A DNA stretch of 40,344 nucleotides from Oscillospiraceae bacterium. Its GTDB lineage: Bacteria; Bacillota; Clostridia; Oscillospirales; Oscillospiraceae. Below, piece by piece: positions 1 to 7,099 of this stretch; position 1 is the stretch's first letter; each line of letters begins with the position of its first letter. The notes under the pieces were generated by a model. That model ran no database searches. It had not been told where the DNA came from and was given only the letters and a program-made list of their open reading frames with translations. Position numbers and translations under genes: made by a program. The stretch lies in the NCBI GenBank assembly GCA_022800665.1, contig JAAWQS010000019.1, positions 1-40,344 on the forward strand, written 5' to 3'.

Positions 1-2
1 TG

Positions 3-158
3 GAAAAGATTATGGAATACAAAGAAACTGTATTCTGGTCTTTCAGCCGGAAAGATTATCAAAAAACAAACTGGTGGTCTAAAACAGCAAGCGCAAATAC
101 CGGCAGTAAATTGACGATAAGAACGGCGAATACAGTTAAAAAAATTGTTGGCATGTAA
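3..158 (+). other. Possible C-terminal end of a gene running in from the left, or a remnant
   Basis: A plus-strand frame is open from the left edge to a TAA at 156-158 and would encode about 51 residues with no recognisable domain. The terminator at 251-296 lies downstream, as expected for a gene end. However, the minus strand is also open over the same bases (about 245 down to a stop at 59-61) and reads a convincing hydrophobic helix (MPTIFLTVFAVLIVNLLPVF), so either frame may be the shadow. The block is AT-rich (21 G/C in bases 1-60), unlike the genes that follow. I do not recognise a family. Confidence 0.25.
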
Positions 159-250
159 TTGTTTTTCAAATCCCTGTTTGTGTAAGCGATATGAAAAATA
201 AAAGAATCATAAATTGCATGCGATAAAATAATATTTGAATAGCTGATTCA

Positions 251-296
251 AAAAAAGATACTTGCCAATCATGTTAAAAATGCAAGTATCTTTTTT
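251..296. terminator. Bidirectional intrinsic terminator
   Basis: A perfect 15-bp inverted repeat (AAAAAAGATACTTGC at 251-265, complement at 282-296) encloses a 16-base loop. Its arms end in A6 and T6, so it can terminate transcription from either side. Bases 159-250 between the possible gene end and this hairpin are AT-rich, and I see nothing else in them. Confidence 0.8.
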
Positions 297-384
297 ATAA
301 GATGTTAAATTTATGACATTGCCAAAGAGACAGCGCTCTCCGGGGACCCAACGTCTTATAGCAATCCTTAAAATTGCCGGGAAT

Positions 385-417
385 AAGCCCCCTCGTCACA
401 GCCGGCCGAGAGGGCTT
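385..417 (-). terminator. Possible terminator after vanY-like gene
   Basis: AAGCCCCCTC (385-394) can pair with GAGAGGGCTT (408-417) with one mismatch. It lies 35 bases beyond the stop codon of the minus-strand carboxypeptidase gene. The tail on that strand is only weakly T-rich, so the call is tentative. Confidence 0.4.
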
Positions 418-451
418 ACACCGCAGTTTGTCAGGAATTCTGCTGTTTGCT

Positions 452-1429
452 CTAGTCTCCAATCCGGCAGGTCACAATCACGCCGTCCACGTTGTTGCCG
501 GAAACCGTATACAGCTTGCTGTCCGGCAGATATACCTCGCAGCCCTCCGTATACCACACCTCGTATTGTCCGCTCACGCAGTCAATCATGAGATGCTCCC
601 CATCCTGGGGGAACTGCTTCAAATAGTCGATGTACTCCTCCAGGCAGTAGTCCCTGCGGACCATCTCCGTGGCATGGGGAATCCCCACGTAGCGGAAATG
701 CCACGGCTCGTCCCAGATACCGGTCCGCTCCTCCTTGCCGGTTTCGTACCGGACCACCCAGCCGTAATCCTGACAGTTCTCCGTAATCCAGGCATAGTCC
801 CCGCTGCTGTCCATAAACTCCCCGTTCATGGTCCCCATATCCACCACAAGGCCGGTGTGGTGCTCGCTGTGTCCCGGCTGGGCCACGTACTTTTTTGCGT
901 GCTCCAACCCGTTGCGCTCCGCGCTCTGGTCAAAGAGGTGCTGCTGATAGGCGGTGGTCCGGTGTCCGGCCACAATCTGCACGGACTTCCGGCTCCCCTG
1001 GGCCTTAAAGGCGTCCATCAGGCTGTTCAGCGCCTGCAAAGCCTCCGGCAGCAGCAGCACGGTGCTGTCTTTGACATAATAGCTCTCCGTCCGCTGGTCC
1101 AGAATGCAGGCCAGCGATTCCTCCTGATGCTCCGGGAAGTGGAACGCGGTCCAGTTGTTGACCAGAATCAGGTTGCCGGTATGGACCGCCTCCGGTCCCA
1201 GCTGCGTCAGGGTACAGGCCGCGCCGGCAGGGGTGGTGATTGTCTTGGGCAGCGGCTCCGGAACCGGCGCGGCCTGTACCGGCGTACTGCCGGGAGTCTC
1301 GCCGGGGAGCCGTCCATAGTACCGCACGCAAACAAAGGCGCCTCCGGCTGCCAGCAGCAGAATCAGCAGCTTCACCAGCGGATGGACATAGACGCCGCGC
1401 CGTCTCCGGCGGTAATTTGGTCTCTTCAC
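452..1429 (-). CDS. Membrane-anchored D-alanyl-D-alanine carboxypeptidase, VanY/M15B type
   Basis: This is a zinc peptidase expected to remove the terminal D-Ala from peptidoglycan pentapeptides outside the membrane. The 325-residue product has an Arg-rich start, one membrane anchor (about residues 17-36), a Pro-rich linker and an M15 domain. The family SxHxxGxxxD motif is seen as S188-H190-G193-D197, and the second motif EPWH gives catalytic Glu241 and zinc ligand His244, so all key residues are present. I chose the GTG start at 1429 because GGAGG lies 7 bases upstream; the open frame continues further upstream without another good site. It is the last gene of the pgeF to vanY operon, 95 bases after the preceding gene, and that gap holds two palindromes. 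VanY proteins accompany VanRS regulators in glycopeptide-resistance clusters, but no vanHAX genes are present, so a housekeeping wall-trimming role is more likely. Confidence 0.88.
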   Translation of the reverse strand: MKRPNYRRRRRGVYVHPLVKLLILLLAAGGAFVCVRYYGRLPGETPGSTPVQAAPVPEPLPKTITTPAGAACTLTQLGPEAVHTGNLILVNNWTAFHFPEHQEESLACILDQRTESYYVKDSTVLLLPEALQALNSLMDAFKAQGSRKSVQIVAGHRTTAYQQHLFDQSAERNGLEHAKKYVAQPGHSEHHTGLVVDMGTMNGEFMDSSGDYAWITENCQDYGWVVRYETGKEERTGIWDEPWHFRYVGIPHATEMVRRDYCLEEYIDYLKQFPQDGEHLMIDCVSGQYEVWYTEGCEVYLPDSKLYTVSGNNVDGVIVTCRIGD

Positions 1430-1454
1430 GTGTATGCCTCCAAGTTTGTATTCT

Positions 1455-1488
1455 GTATACGCCAGTATACCAGCCGGGCATGTCCGGC
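1455..1488. promoter_or_regulatory. Two stacked palindromes upstream of vanY-like gene
   Basis: GTATAC-GCCA-GTATAC (1455-1470) and the near-perfect GCCGGGCATGTCCGGC (1473-1488) sit side by side, 26 to 59 bases upstream of the GTG start. The first contains a TATACT-like -10 candidate on the minus strand, but I see no good -35 box. They could be operator sites or an RNA hairpin in the operon messenger. Confidence 0.4.
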
Positions 1489-1524
1489 GTATGTCGAATC
1501 TGCATCTTTCTTGTAAACTTTCCC

Positions 1525-2388
1525 CTACGCCATATTCCACTCCAGCACGCAGCCCCCGCCGCTGGACACCCAGTTCGCCAGCGGCGCCCGCAGGGTCTGT
1601 CCGTCGTAGGTAAAGGACACGTCGGCGTTGGAGTTGTAGCTGCCGTTGCGGGCGAACTCCTCCGCCGGCATCTCCAGGAGGGCGCGGATATACTCGTTGT
1701 TCCATGCGCTGCTCACGCTGTCCATACCCCAGTAATCCCGCCACGCGGAGCCGAATTTTGCCGTGCCCCGGAACCCCCAGTCGGGCCGGGACCCCTTGCT
1801 CCAGTTCAGCCGGAACCCCAGAATCCGTCCGGTTTTCGCGTCCACCGTCACCCGCATGGAATAGGGCTGGCTGTTCAGAGCCATGTCGTAGGCCAGGAAG
1901 CTCACCTGGGATTCCTGGTCGATATACAGCGTCTGATGGTGGTCCGTACAGACCACCTCCGCCTCCGCATCCCACAGGCGGGGCAGGGCGCCCGTCGCCT
2001 GCAGGCCCCGGATTTCACTGCGCAGGCGGTCCAGCCGCTGGGTCCACTTCCTCTCGATTTCCTCCAGCTCTTCCGCCGCCGCCAGGCTCTCTGTCAGAAT
2101 GATCTCCTCGTCCTTCTTCCACAGTACGGCCTTGCCCTCGATATAGATGGACGCCGCCTCCATATCCGCCAGCGTCACGCTGGTCACGCTGCTGCTGCGC
2201 AGAAGGAACAGCTTTTCCGCCACAGACAGCTGCAAGCTCTCCGCGAAGCCCTCCCGCTCCTCGTCCTGGCGGGTGATATGGGGGTCGTCCAGCAGCCGCT
2301 GGTCCCCCCACTGGGAGAGGGCGGCGGGCAGAAAGAATGCCGCTGCCAGCAGCGCTGCCGCCGCCAGTCCGGCCCATACGTTACGCAT
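1525..2388 (-). CDS. Unknown membrane-anchored extracytoplasmic protein of a two-component operon
   Basis: I do not recognise this 287-residue protein. It starts with a hydrophobic segment (about residues 5-25) that looks like a signal anchor or signal peptide; no lipobox Cys is seen. The rest is soluble, with an acidic helical stretch around residues 90-130 and a region around 175-200 (VTVDAKTGRILGFRLNW) that resembles the PepSY-like propeptide style of secreted Firmicutes proteins, although that is only a resemblance. The start overlaps the sensor kinase stop by 8 bases, so the two are translationally coupled. Being encoded directly after the kinase suggests an accessory sensor or a target of the system. 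The carboxypeptidase gene follows 95 bases downstream. Confidence 0.75.
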   Translation of the reverse strand: MRNVWAGLAAAALLAAAFFLPAALSQWGDQRLLDDPHITRQDEEREGFAESLQLSVAEKLFLLRSSSVTSVTLADMEAASIYIEGKAVLWKKDEEIILTESLAAAEELEEIERKWTQRLDRLRSEIRGLQATGALPRLWDAEAEVVCTDHHQTLYIDQESQVSFLAYDMALNSQPYSMRVTVDAKTGRILGFRLNWSKGSRPDWGFRGTAKFGSAWRDYWGMDSVSSAWNNEYIRALLEMPAEEFARNGSYNSNADVSFTYDGQTLRAPLANWVSSGGGCVLEWNMA

Positions 2389-3796
2389 CCTCCATTCCCT
2401 CCAGCTCTACCGTCACTGTGGTGCCGCCTCCCAGCTCGCTGTCAAACCGGAGGACGCCTCTATGGAGCGCGGCGATCTGTTTGCACAGCGCAAGGCCCAG
2501 CCCCGCGCCGCCCTCGGCCCGCGAGCGGGACTTGTCCACCATATAGAACGCCTCGGTGATTTTCTCCAGCTCCTCCGCCGGAATCCCCCGCCCCTGGTCG
2601 GAAACCTGGAGACGGTAGCCGGAGGCGGTGACGGTACCTGTCAAAGACACGGTTCCCCCGGCTTCGGAGGCTTTCCGGGCGTTGTCCAGCAGGTTCAGCG
2701 CCAGGGTCTGCAGCAGGGCGGAGTCCCCGGTCAGGACCCCCTCCTCCGCCGTTACCTCCAGGGACAGTCCCTTGGCCTCCAGCGCAGGCTGGCTGATCCT
2801 TCCGGCGCGCTGGCACAGAAGGGGCATATGCACCGGCTTGGCGTCCGCCGCGCTGTGGTTCACCACCAGCAGATTCATCAGGCTGAGGGAGAGATTTTCC
2901 AGCCGCTTGCCCTCGGAAAAAATATAGTTGGCCGCCTTGAAACGGGCCGTACCGTCCATCTGGCGGCTGCGGAGCATATCCGCATAGCCGATGATGGAGG
3001 TGAGCGGGGTTTTCAGCTCGTGGACGAAGCTGGCGGTAAAATCCTCCTGCCTGCGGGCAGCGTCCTCCAGCTCCTGGACAGTCTTTTCAATGGCGTCCGC
3101 CATGCGGTTGAAGTTCGCCGCCAGTTCGCTGATCTCGTCCCCGCCGGACACCTCCGCGCGGGGGGAGTAGTCCCCCTGGGCCAGCTGGGTCGTGACCTTG
3201 CCCAGGGTGCGGATGGGCATGGTGAGCCAGTAGGAGAGCAGGAACAGCACCGCGCTGCCCGCCGCCACGACGATCAGAAGAATCCAGCGGTAGACCTGGA
3301 AATGAATCTCCCGGTCCGTAAAGAGGCTGGAGATATCCCGTACCGTCTCCATATACAGGATGCCGTCCGGCAGGGCCACCGGCCCGGCGAAGTGGACCAG
3401 CACCTGCCCAGGCCGGTCGGAGCGCACCACATAGCCGTAGGAACGGCTGTCGATGCAGTTCAAAAGCTCCTGGTCGCTGCCGGCGGTGAGGGTGGAGTAG
3501 AGCTGCGCCCCCTCCTGTGTGCTGACCCGGAACTGCCGGTCCGCGAAATAGGGGTCCTCGGTGAGCGTACGCTGCAGGCCCCGGCTTCTGGCGGCGATAT
3601 TCTCCAGGGTGACGCCTCTGGCGTCGCACACGGCCTCGTAGGAGATGCGCAGCATCTGCATTTCCTCCATGGCGATGTCGATCTCCCGCTCCAGGGCGGA
3701 CCGGAAGGAGAGGGAGATGAGCAGATAGCTGCCCACGCCCATGGAGATGACCAGGATGCTGACGGCGGCCAGGGTGACTTTCCAGGCAAATTTCAT
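2381..3796 (-). CDS. Sensor histidine kinase (HAMP-HisKA-HATPase)
   Basis: This is a 471-residue membrane kinase that should phosphorylate the response regulator encoded just upstream. Order of parts: TM helix 1 (about 8-30), an extracytoplasmic sensor of about 140 residues, TM helix 2 (about 170-190), HAMP linker (about 190-245), HisKA domain with the H-box FVHELKTPLTSI (phosphorylatable His259), and a C-terminal ATPase domain with the N-box NLLDNARKA and glycine boxes DQGRGIP and GAGLGLAL. All catalytic motifs are intact. The start overlaps the regulator stop by 4 bases (ATGA-type coupling) and the end overlaps the next gene by 8. The sensor region does not match a ligand-binding fold I can name. 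Neighbouring wall genes suggest that it monitors the cell envelope, which is inference. Confidence 0.93.
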   Translation of the reverse strand: MKFAWKVTLAAVSILVISMGVGSYLLISLSFRSALEREIDIAMEEMQMLRISYEAVCDARGVTLENIAARSRGLQRTLTEDPYFADRQFRVSTQEGAQLYSTLTAGSDQELLNCIDSRSYGYVVRSDRPGQVLVHFAGPVALPDGILYMETVRDISSLFTDREIHFQVYRWILLIVVAAGSAVLFLLSYWLTMPIRTLGKVTTQLAQGDYSPRAEVSGGDEISELAANFNRMADAIEKTVQELEDAARRQEDFTASFVHELKTPLTSIIGYADMLRSRQMDGTARFKAANYIFSEGKRLENLSLSLMNLLVVNHSAADAKPVHMPLLCQRAGRISQPALEAKGLSLEVTAEEGVLTGDSALLQTLALNLLDNARKASEAGGTVSLTGTVTASGYRLQVSDQGRGIPAEELEKITEAFYMVDKSRSRAEGGAGLGLALCKQIAALHRGVLRFDSELGGGTTVTVELEGMEDA

Positions 3797-4455
3797 GGCT
3801 CCTTGACCTCTAAGCGGTAGCCCACCTTATAGACGGCGGCGATTCGCTCCTGCCACCCCAGCTTTTTCCGCAGCCGCTGCACATGGAGGTCCACGGTGCG
3901 GCTGTCGCCCATGTAGTCGTTCTCCCACACCCGCTCGTAGATGGTCTCCCGGAAGAGGGCGATGTTCTTATTCTGAAGGAACAGCAGGAGGAGGTTGTAT
4001 TCCTTGGCGGTCAGCGGCACTGTCTGTCCGGCCTTCGTGACCACGCGGGACTGGGTATCCACTGTCACGTCGTCCAGGGACAGGAGGCTGTCCGTCTTAT
4101 GGCACCGGCGCAGGACCGTCTCCACCCGCGCCAGCAGCTCCGCGATCTCAAAGGGCTTGACGATATAGTCGTCCGCCCCCAGCTTCAGGCCCTTGATCCG
4201 GTCCTTGAGGGAGTCCCGCGCGGTGGTGAAAATGACGGGGATATGCAGCGGGGCAAAATACTCCATCAGCTCGAAGCCGTCGCTGCCGGGGAGCATCACA
4301 TCCAGAAGAATCAGGTCATACCGGGTTTCCTCCACCGCGTCGGCGGCGTCCAAGCCGTTGGCCACCCAATCGCAGTGGTAGCCCGCCGCAGTCAGGGACA
4401 TGTCCAGCAGGTCGGCTATGGGTTTTTCGTCCTCGACGATCAGAATTTTAATCAT
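3793..4455 (-). CDS. OmpR/PhoB-family response regulator
   Basis: A 220-residue DNA-binding response regulator. The receiver domain shows the acidic pair E8-D9, the phosphoacceptor Asp52 in LLDVMLPGSDG and the conserved Lys in IVKPFE. The C-terminal winged helix carries the usual transactivation and recognition segment (SRTVDLHVQRLRKKL). It is coupled by a 4-base overlap to the kinase gene and lies 23 bases after the binding-protein gene, so all are probably one transcript. Likely targets include this operon. Direct-repeat binding sites typical of PhoB-type regulators were not clearly seen, whereas palindromes lie upstream of the vanY-like gene. Confidence 0.94.
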   Translation of the reverse strand: MIKILIVEDEKPIADLLDMSLTAAGYHCDWVANGLDAADAVEETRYDLILLDVMLPGSDGFELMEYFAPLHIPVIFTTARDSLKDRIKGLKLGADDYIVKPFEIAELLARVETVLRRCHKTDSLLSLDDVTVDTQSRVVTKAGQTVPLTAKEYNLLLLFLQNKNIALFRETIYERVWENDYMGDSRTVDLHVQRLRKKLGWQERIAAVYKVGYRLEVKEP

Positions 4456-4478
4456 TGGTCTGCGCCTTTCTTAAAGGA

Positions 4479-6029
4479 TTACTGGCTCAAATGAATCTTC
4501 CAGTTTTCCAGCCCATAGAACGTGCTGGTGGGCGACGGCGAAACGCCCTCCGCCGTCCCCGGATACGTGAGCACGGAATAATTCTTAAAGCACACCGGCA
4601 CAATGGGAGCCGCCGTCTGCAAATACGCCAGCAGCTGGCGGAGGGACGCCGCCCGGTCCGGAGCCGCCGCGTAGTTTGCCAGCAGCCCGTCCACAACGGG
4701 GTCCGAGTATCCGCCGTAATTCAGCGCGCCGCCGGTCCCCACAAGATCGCGGAGGTCCCAGTCGGCAGTCAGCCGCACCTCGCCGTAATACAGGTCAAAA
4801 TCTCCGCTCTCCAACGCCGCCAGGTACTCCTCCCAGGGCAGTGTACGAACCGTGATGTTCCAGTCCAGCATGGTCAAATTTTCCGCAATATACTGGGCGC
4901 TGGTACGGCGGAACATGTCCTCTTCGTTCACCAGCAGCGTCAGTATTTTCTCCTCGCCGGTATTCTGGCCCGCCGCCGCGAGGGCCGTCATAGCCTCGTC
5001 CCGGCTGTAGGCCCGTTCCAGGTCCTTGGGATACAGATCGGAGAGAGGGGAGACCGGGAACTGCGCATCCAGGGCCATTCCCGCCAGCTGCGCCTCCGCT
5101 GTGCTGCCGCGGGGTACTCCGCGGCTGAACGCCTCCCGCACCGCCGGGTCCCCGAAGACCGGGGAGGCCGTGTTGAAGCCGATATACTGTAAAATGGACG
5201 TGGCGCGGCTGGCCGTCTGACGCTGGCCGGTGGCGGAGGCCATACTGTCCGTGGGGTCAACCGTCAGCAGCTCAATCTGCCGGGAGGAAAACAGGTACCG
5301 GGCCGTGTCCCGGTCCTTGGTATCCACCAGCGGAATGGTCTGAACCGGCAGGGGCTTTCCCTGCCACCACTCGCTGTTGACCTGGAGGTAGTCCCCCTCC
5401 GCGCCGCTGATAAACAGGTACGGTCCGGTCCCCACGGGAATCAGCTGCCGCTCCGCGCCGCTCTTGGTGATGGGGATATCCAGCAGGGAGAGAAACCCCT
5501 GATTGGGTGCGGAGAGGGTAATGACCAGCTCCCCCGACCGGCTGGCCGCGGCGGAGGCCATGCCCCGCAGACGGTAGCCGTAGCGGTCCGACGCCGCAGC
5601 CCGCTGGAGGGTGGCGGCAGCGTCGCGGGCCGTCAGCGGGGAGCCGTCGTGGAATGACACCCCCTGCCGCAGCGTCAGGGTGCAGATTCTGCCGGTCTCA
5701 TCCCATGCGTAGCTTTCGCAGAGCGCCGGTTCGGGCTGAAATTTTCCGTTGAGCTGGAACAGCGGCTCATACAGCAGCGACGCCACATCTTGCTGGACCC
5801 CCTCGCCGCAGATAATGGGGTCAAAGGGGGAATCCTTGTAGTAGGCCATAGAGAAGACGGCGGGATGTTCCGGTTCCTCCGGCTCCTCCACCGGTTTCTC
5901 CGGTCCGCCCTGGGACTGGTAGAGGTTCCAGTCCATAGCCTCCTCCGGCTCCTCCGCCTCTTCCGGCAGAGAGGAGCAGCCCGTCAGAAGCAGCAGCGCC
6001 AGCAGCAGCGCAGAAAGCCGTCTACCCAT
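4479..6029 (-). CDS. Family 5 ABC substrate-binding lipoprotein, orphan
   Basis: This is a 516-residue extracytoplasmic solute-binding protein of the oligopeptide/nickel class (SBP_bac_5). The N-terminus is a lipoprotein signal ending in LLTGC, with Cys18 as the lipidation site, followed by an acidic Glu/Pro linker. Family features include CTLTLRQGVSFHDGSPLTA and the GTGPYLF segment. No permease or ATPase gene lies nearby, so it either shares a transporter encoded elsewhere or acts as a receptor. Its start overlaps the pgeF stop by 8 bases and the response regulator begins 23 bases after its stop. Placed between a peptidoglycan editing gene and a two-component system, it may bind wall peptides, as MppA does in enteric bacteria. 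That role is inference. Confidence 0.88.
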   Translation of the reverse strand: MGRRLSALLLALLLLTGCSSLPEEAEEPEEAMDWNLYQSQGGPEKPVEEPEEPEHPAVFSMAYYKDSPFDPIICGEGVQQDVASLLYEPLFQLNGKFQPEPALCESYAWDETGRICTLTLRQGVSFHDGSPLTARDAAATLQRAAASDRYGYRLRGMASAAASRSGELVITLSAPNQGFLSLLDIPITKSGAERQLIPVGTGPYLFISGAEGDYLQVNSEWWQGKPLPVQTIPLVDTKDRDTARYLFSSRQIELLTVDPTDSMASATGQRQTASRATSILQYIGFNTASPVFGDPAVREAFSRGVPRGSTAEAQLAGMALDAQFPVSPLSDLYPKDLERAYSRDEAMTALAAAGQNTGEEKILTLLVNEEDMFRRTSAQYIAENLTMLDWNITVRTLPWEEYLAALESGDFDLYYGEVRLTADWDLRDLVGTGGALNYGGYSDPVVDGLLANYAAAPDRAASLRQLLAYLQTAAPIVPVCFKNYSVLTYPGTAEGVSPSPTSTFYGLENWKIHLSQ

Positions 6030-6855
6030 GGATTGTTCCTCCGCCGGAGAGCCCGATGAGCGCGGCCTGCAGTCCCCGGTGTTCCCCCAATTTCCGGTGG
6101 CTCCAGTAGAGATCCCCCCGGCAGGCGGTACAGAGGGGGCAGATGTCGATCTGTTCCGCCGGGACCCCCGCCTCCCGCAGCCGCCAGGCGTTGATTGCCT
6201 TCAGGTCCACGCGCCACTTGTCCGCCGCCGGGGTGATAAACGCCTCCGCCCCTGGGCCGAAGGCGGTACGCATGGCGTCGGGGACGTCGCTGTGTGTCTC
6301 GAAGCAGCAGGGGCCGATCCCCGCGCCGATAGCCACCCGCAGGTTCTCCGGTTTTGCGCCGAAGAGACGGCGCAGCTCTGCCGCTGTCTTGGCGGGCAGG
6401 TCCAGGGCGGTACCCCGCCATCCGGCGTGAACCGCGCCCACGCACCCCGCCGCCGGGTCCCACAGCAGAAGGATGATGCAGTCGGCGGAAAAGACCATCA
6501 GCTGCAGCCCCGGCACATCCGTCACCAGAGCGTCGGCAGTGTAGTCCACCGGGCGGGAAAATCCCTTGCCCGCGTCGCCGGCGGTGACGTGCCGGACTGT
6601 GTCCTCATGGACCTGCCTGGACAGCGCCAGTCCCGCTGTGTCCACCCCTACGGCGGCGCAGAACCGGCGGTAATTCTCATCCACCAGGTCCGGCGCGTCC
6701 GGCGGATTTCCGTGGCGGCGCAGGTTCAGGGAGGCATAGACGCCCTTGCTGACGCCGCCCAGACGGGTGGAAAAGCCGTGGCGGACCGCCCCGTTCTCCA
6801 GCAGGGTGGAGGTATGGAAGGTCACGCCGTTTTCCTTGTGTGTTACAAATGACAT
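6022..6855 (-). CDS. pgeF: Peptidoglycan editing factor PgeF (YfiH/DUF152 family)
   Basis: A 277-residue cytoplasmic protein of the multicopper-oxidase-like YfiH family. PgeF hydrolyses wrongly built UDP-MurNAc-L-Ser to keep peptidoglycan composition correct; older databases call it polyphenol oxidase. The three family blocks are visible: SADCIILLLWDP, VGAVHAGWRGT and GAGIGPCCFE, which carry the metal-binding Cys and His residues. The ATG at 6855 has TAGGAG about 8 bases upstream. It is the first gene of the envelope operon and overlaps the lipoprotein gene by 8 bases. I see no convincing sigma-A promoter in the short gap to the hairpin at 6888-6915. Confidence 0.92.
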   Translation of the reverse strand: MSFVTHKENGVTFHTSTLLENGAVRHGFSTRLGGVSKGVYASLNLRRHGNPPDAPDLVDENYRRFCAAVGVDTAGLALSRQVHEDTVRHVTAGDAGKGFSRPVDYTADALVTDVPGLQLMVFSADCIILLLWDPAAGCVGAVHAGWRGTALDLPAKTAAELRRLFGAKPENLRVAIGAGIGPCCFETHSDVPDAMRTAFGPGAEAFITPAADKWRVDLKAINAWRLREAGVPAEQIDICPLCTACRGDLYWSHRKLGEHRGLQAALIGLSGGGTIHG

Positions 6856-6885
6856 GAACAGGCTCCTATTCTTTGTCCTTATCGG

Positions 6886-6915
6886 AAAAGGCCGCCAGAA
6901 TCCTCCAGCGGCCTT
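6886..6915 (-). terminator. Intrinsic terminator downstream of secA and the broken small gene
   Basis: AAGGCCGC (6888-6895) pairs perfectly with GCGGCCTT (6908-6915) around a 12-base loop. On the minus strand the stem is followed by a short T run (6886-6889). The T tract is short, so read-through into pgeF is possible. Confidence 0.6.
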
Positions 6916-6921
6916 GTGGGG

Positions 6922-7070
6922 TTACTCCTGGTCCTTCGCGTCTGCGGCGGTATCCAGCAGATCGCAGAGTTACTCTACCGTATAGGTTTCCTTGCCGCTG
7001 TTTTCAGCAAGCGCCGCAAATCATAGAGTACCGCTTTCTGTGTATCCTTGCGCTCTTTTTCAGTTCCCAC
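6922..7070 (-). pseudogene. Decayed small hypothetical gene (about 48 codons)
   Basis: On the minus strand, GTG at 7070 (AGGAAG about 9 bases upstream) opens a frame reading TEKERKDTQKAVLYDLRRLL. At 7005 the frame must shift by one base to continue as ENSGKETYTVE. After an in-frame TAA at 6970-6972 it continues as LCDLLDTAADAKDQE to a TAA at 6922-6924. Adding one G at 7005 and changing that TAA to GAA restores one smooth charged, helical protein ending YTVEELCDLLDTAADAKDQE. It starts 30 bases after the secA stop and ends just before the terminator. The pattern fits a small accessory gene broken by a 1-bp deletion and a nonsense change. Sequencing error could explain one defect but is less likely to explain both. 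Confidence 0.6.
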
Positions 7071-7099
7071 GGTCAGCGCTTCCTTTCCGGTTTACAGCT

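Noticed and set aside
452-4455. Vancomycin-resistance gene cluster
   Set aside because: Only a VanY-type enzyme and a generic OmpR-type two-component pair are present. There is no VanH, VanA/B-type ligase or VanX, so a resistance call is not supported.
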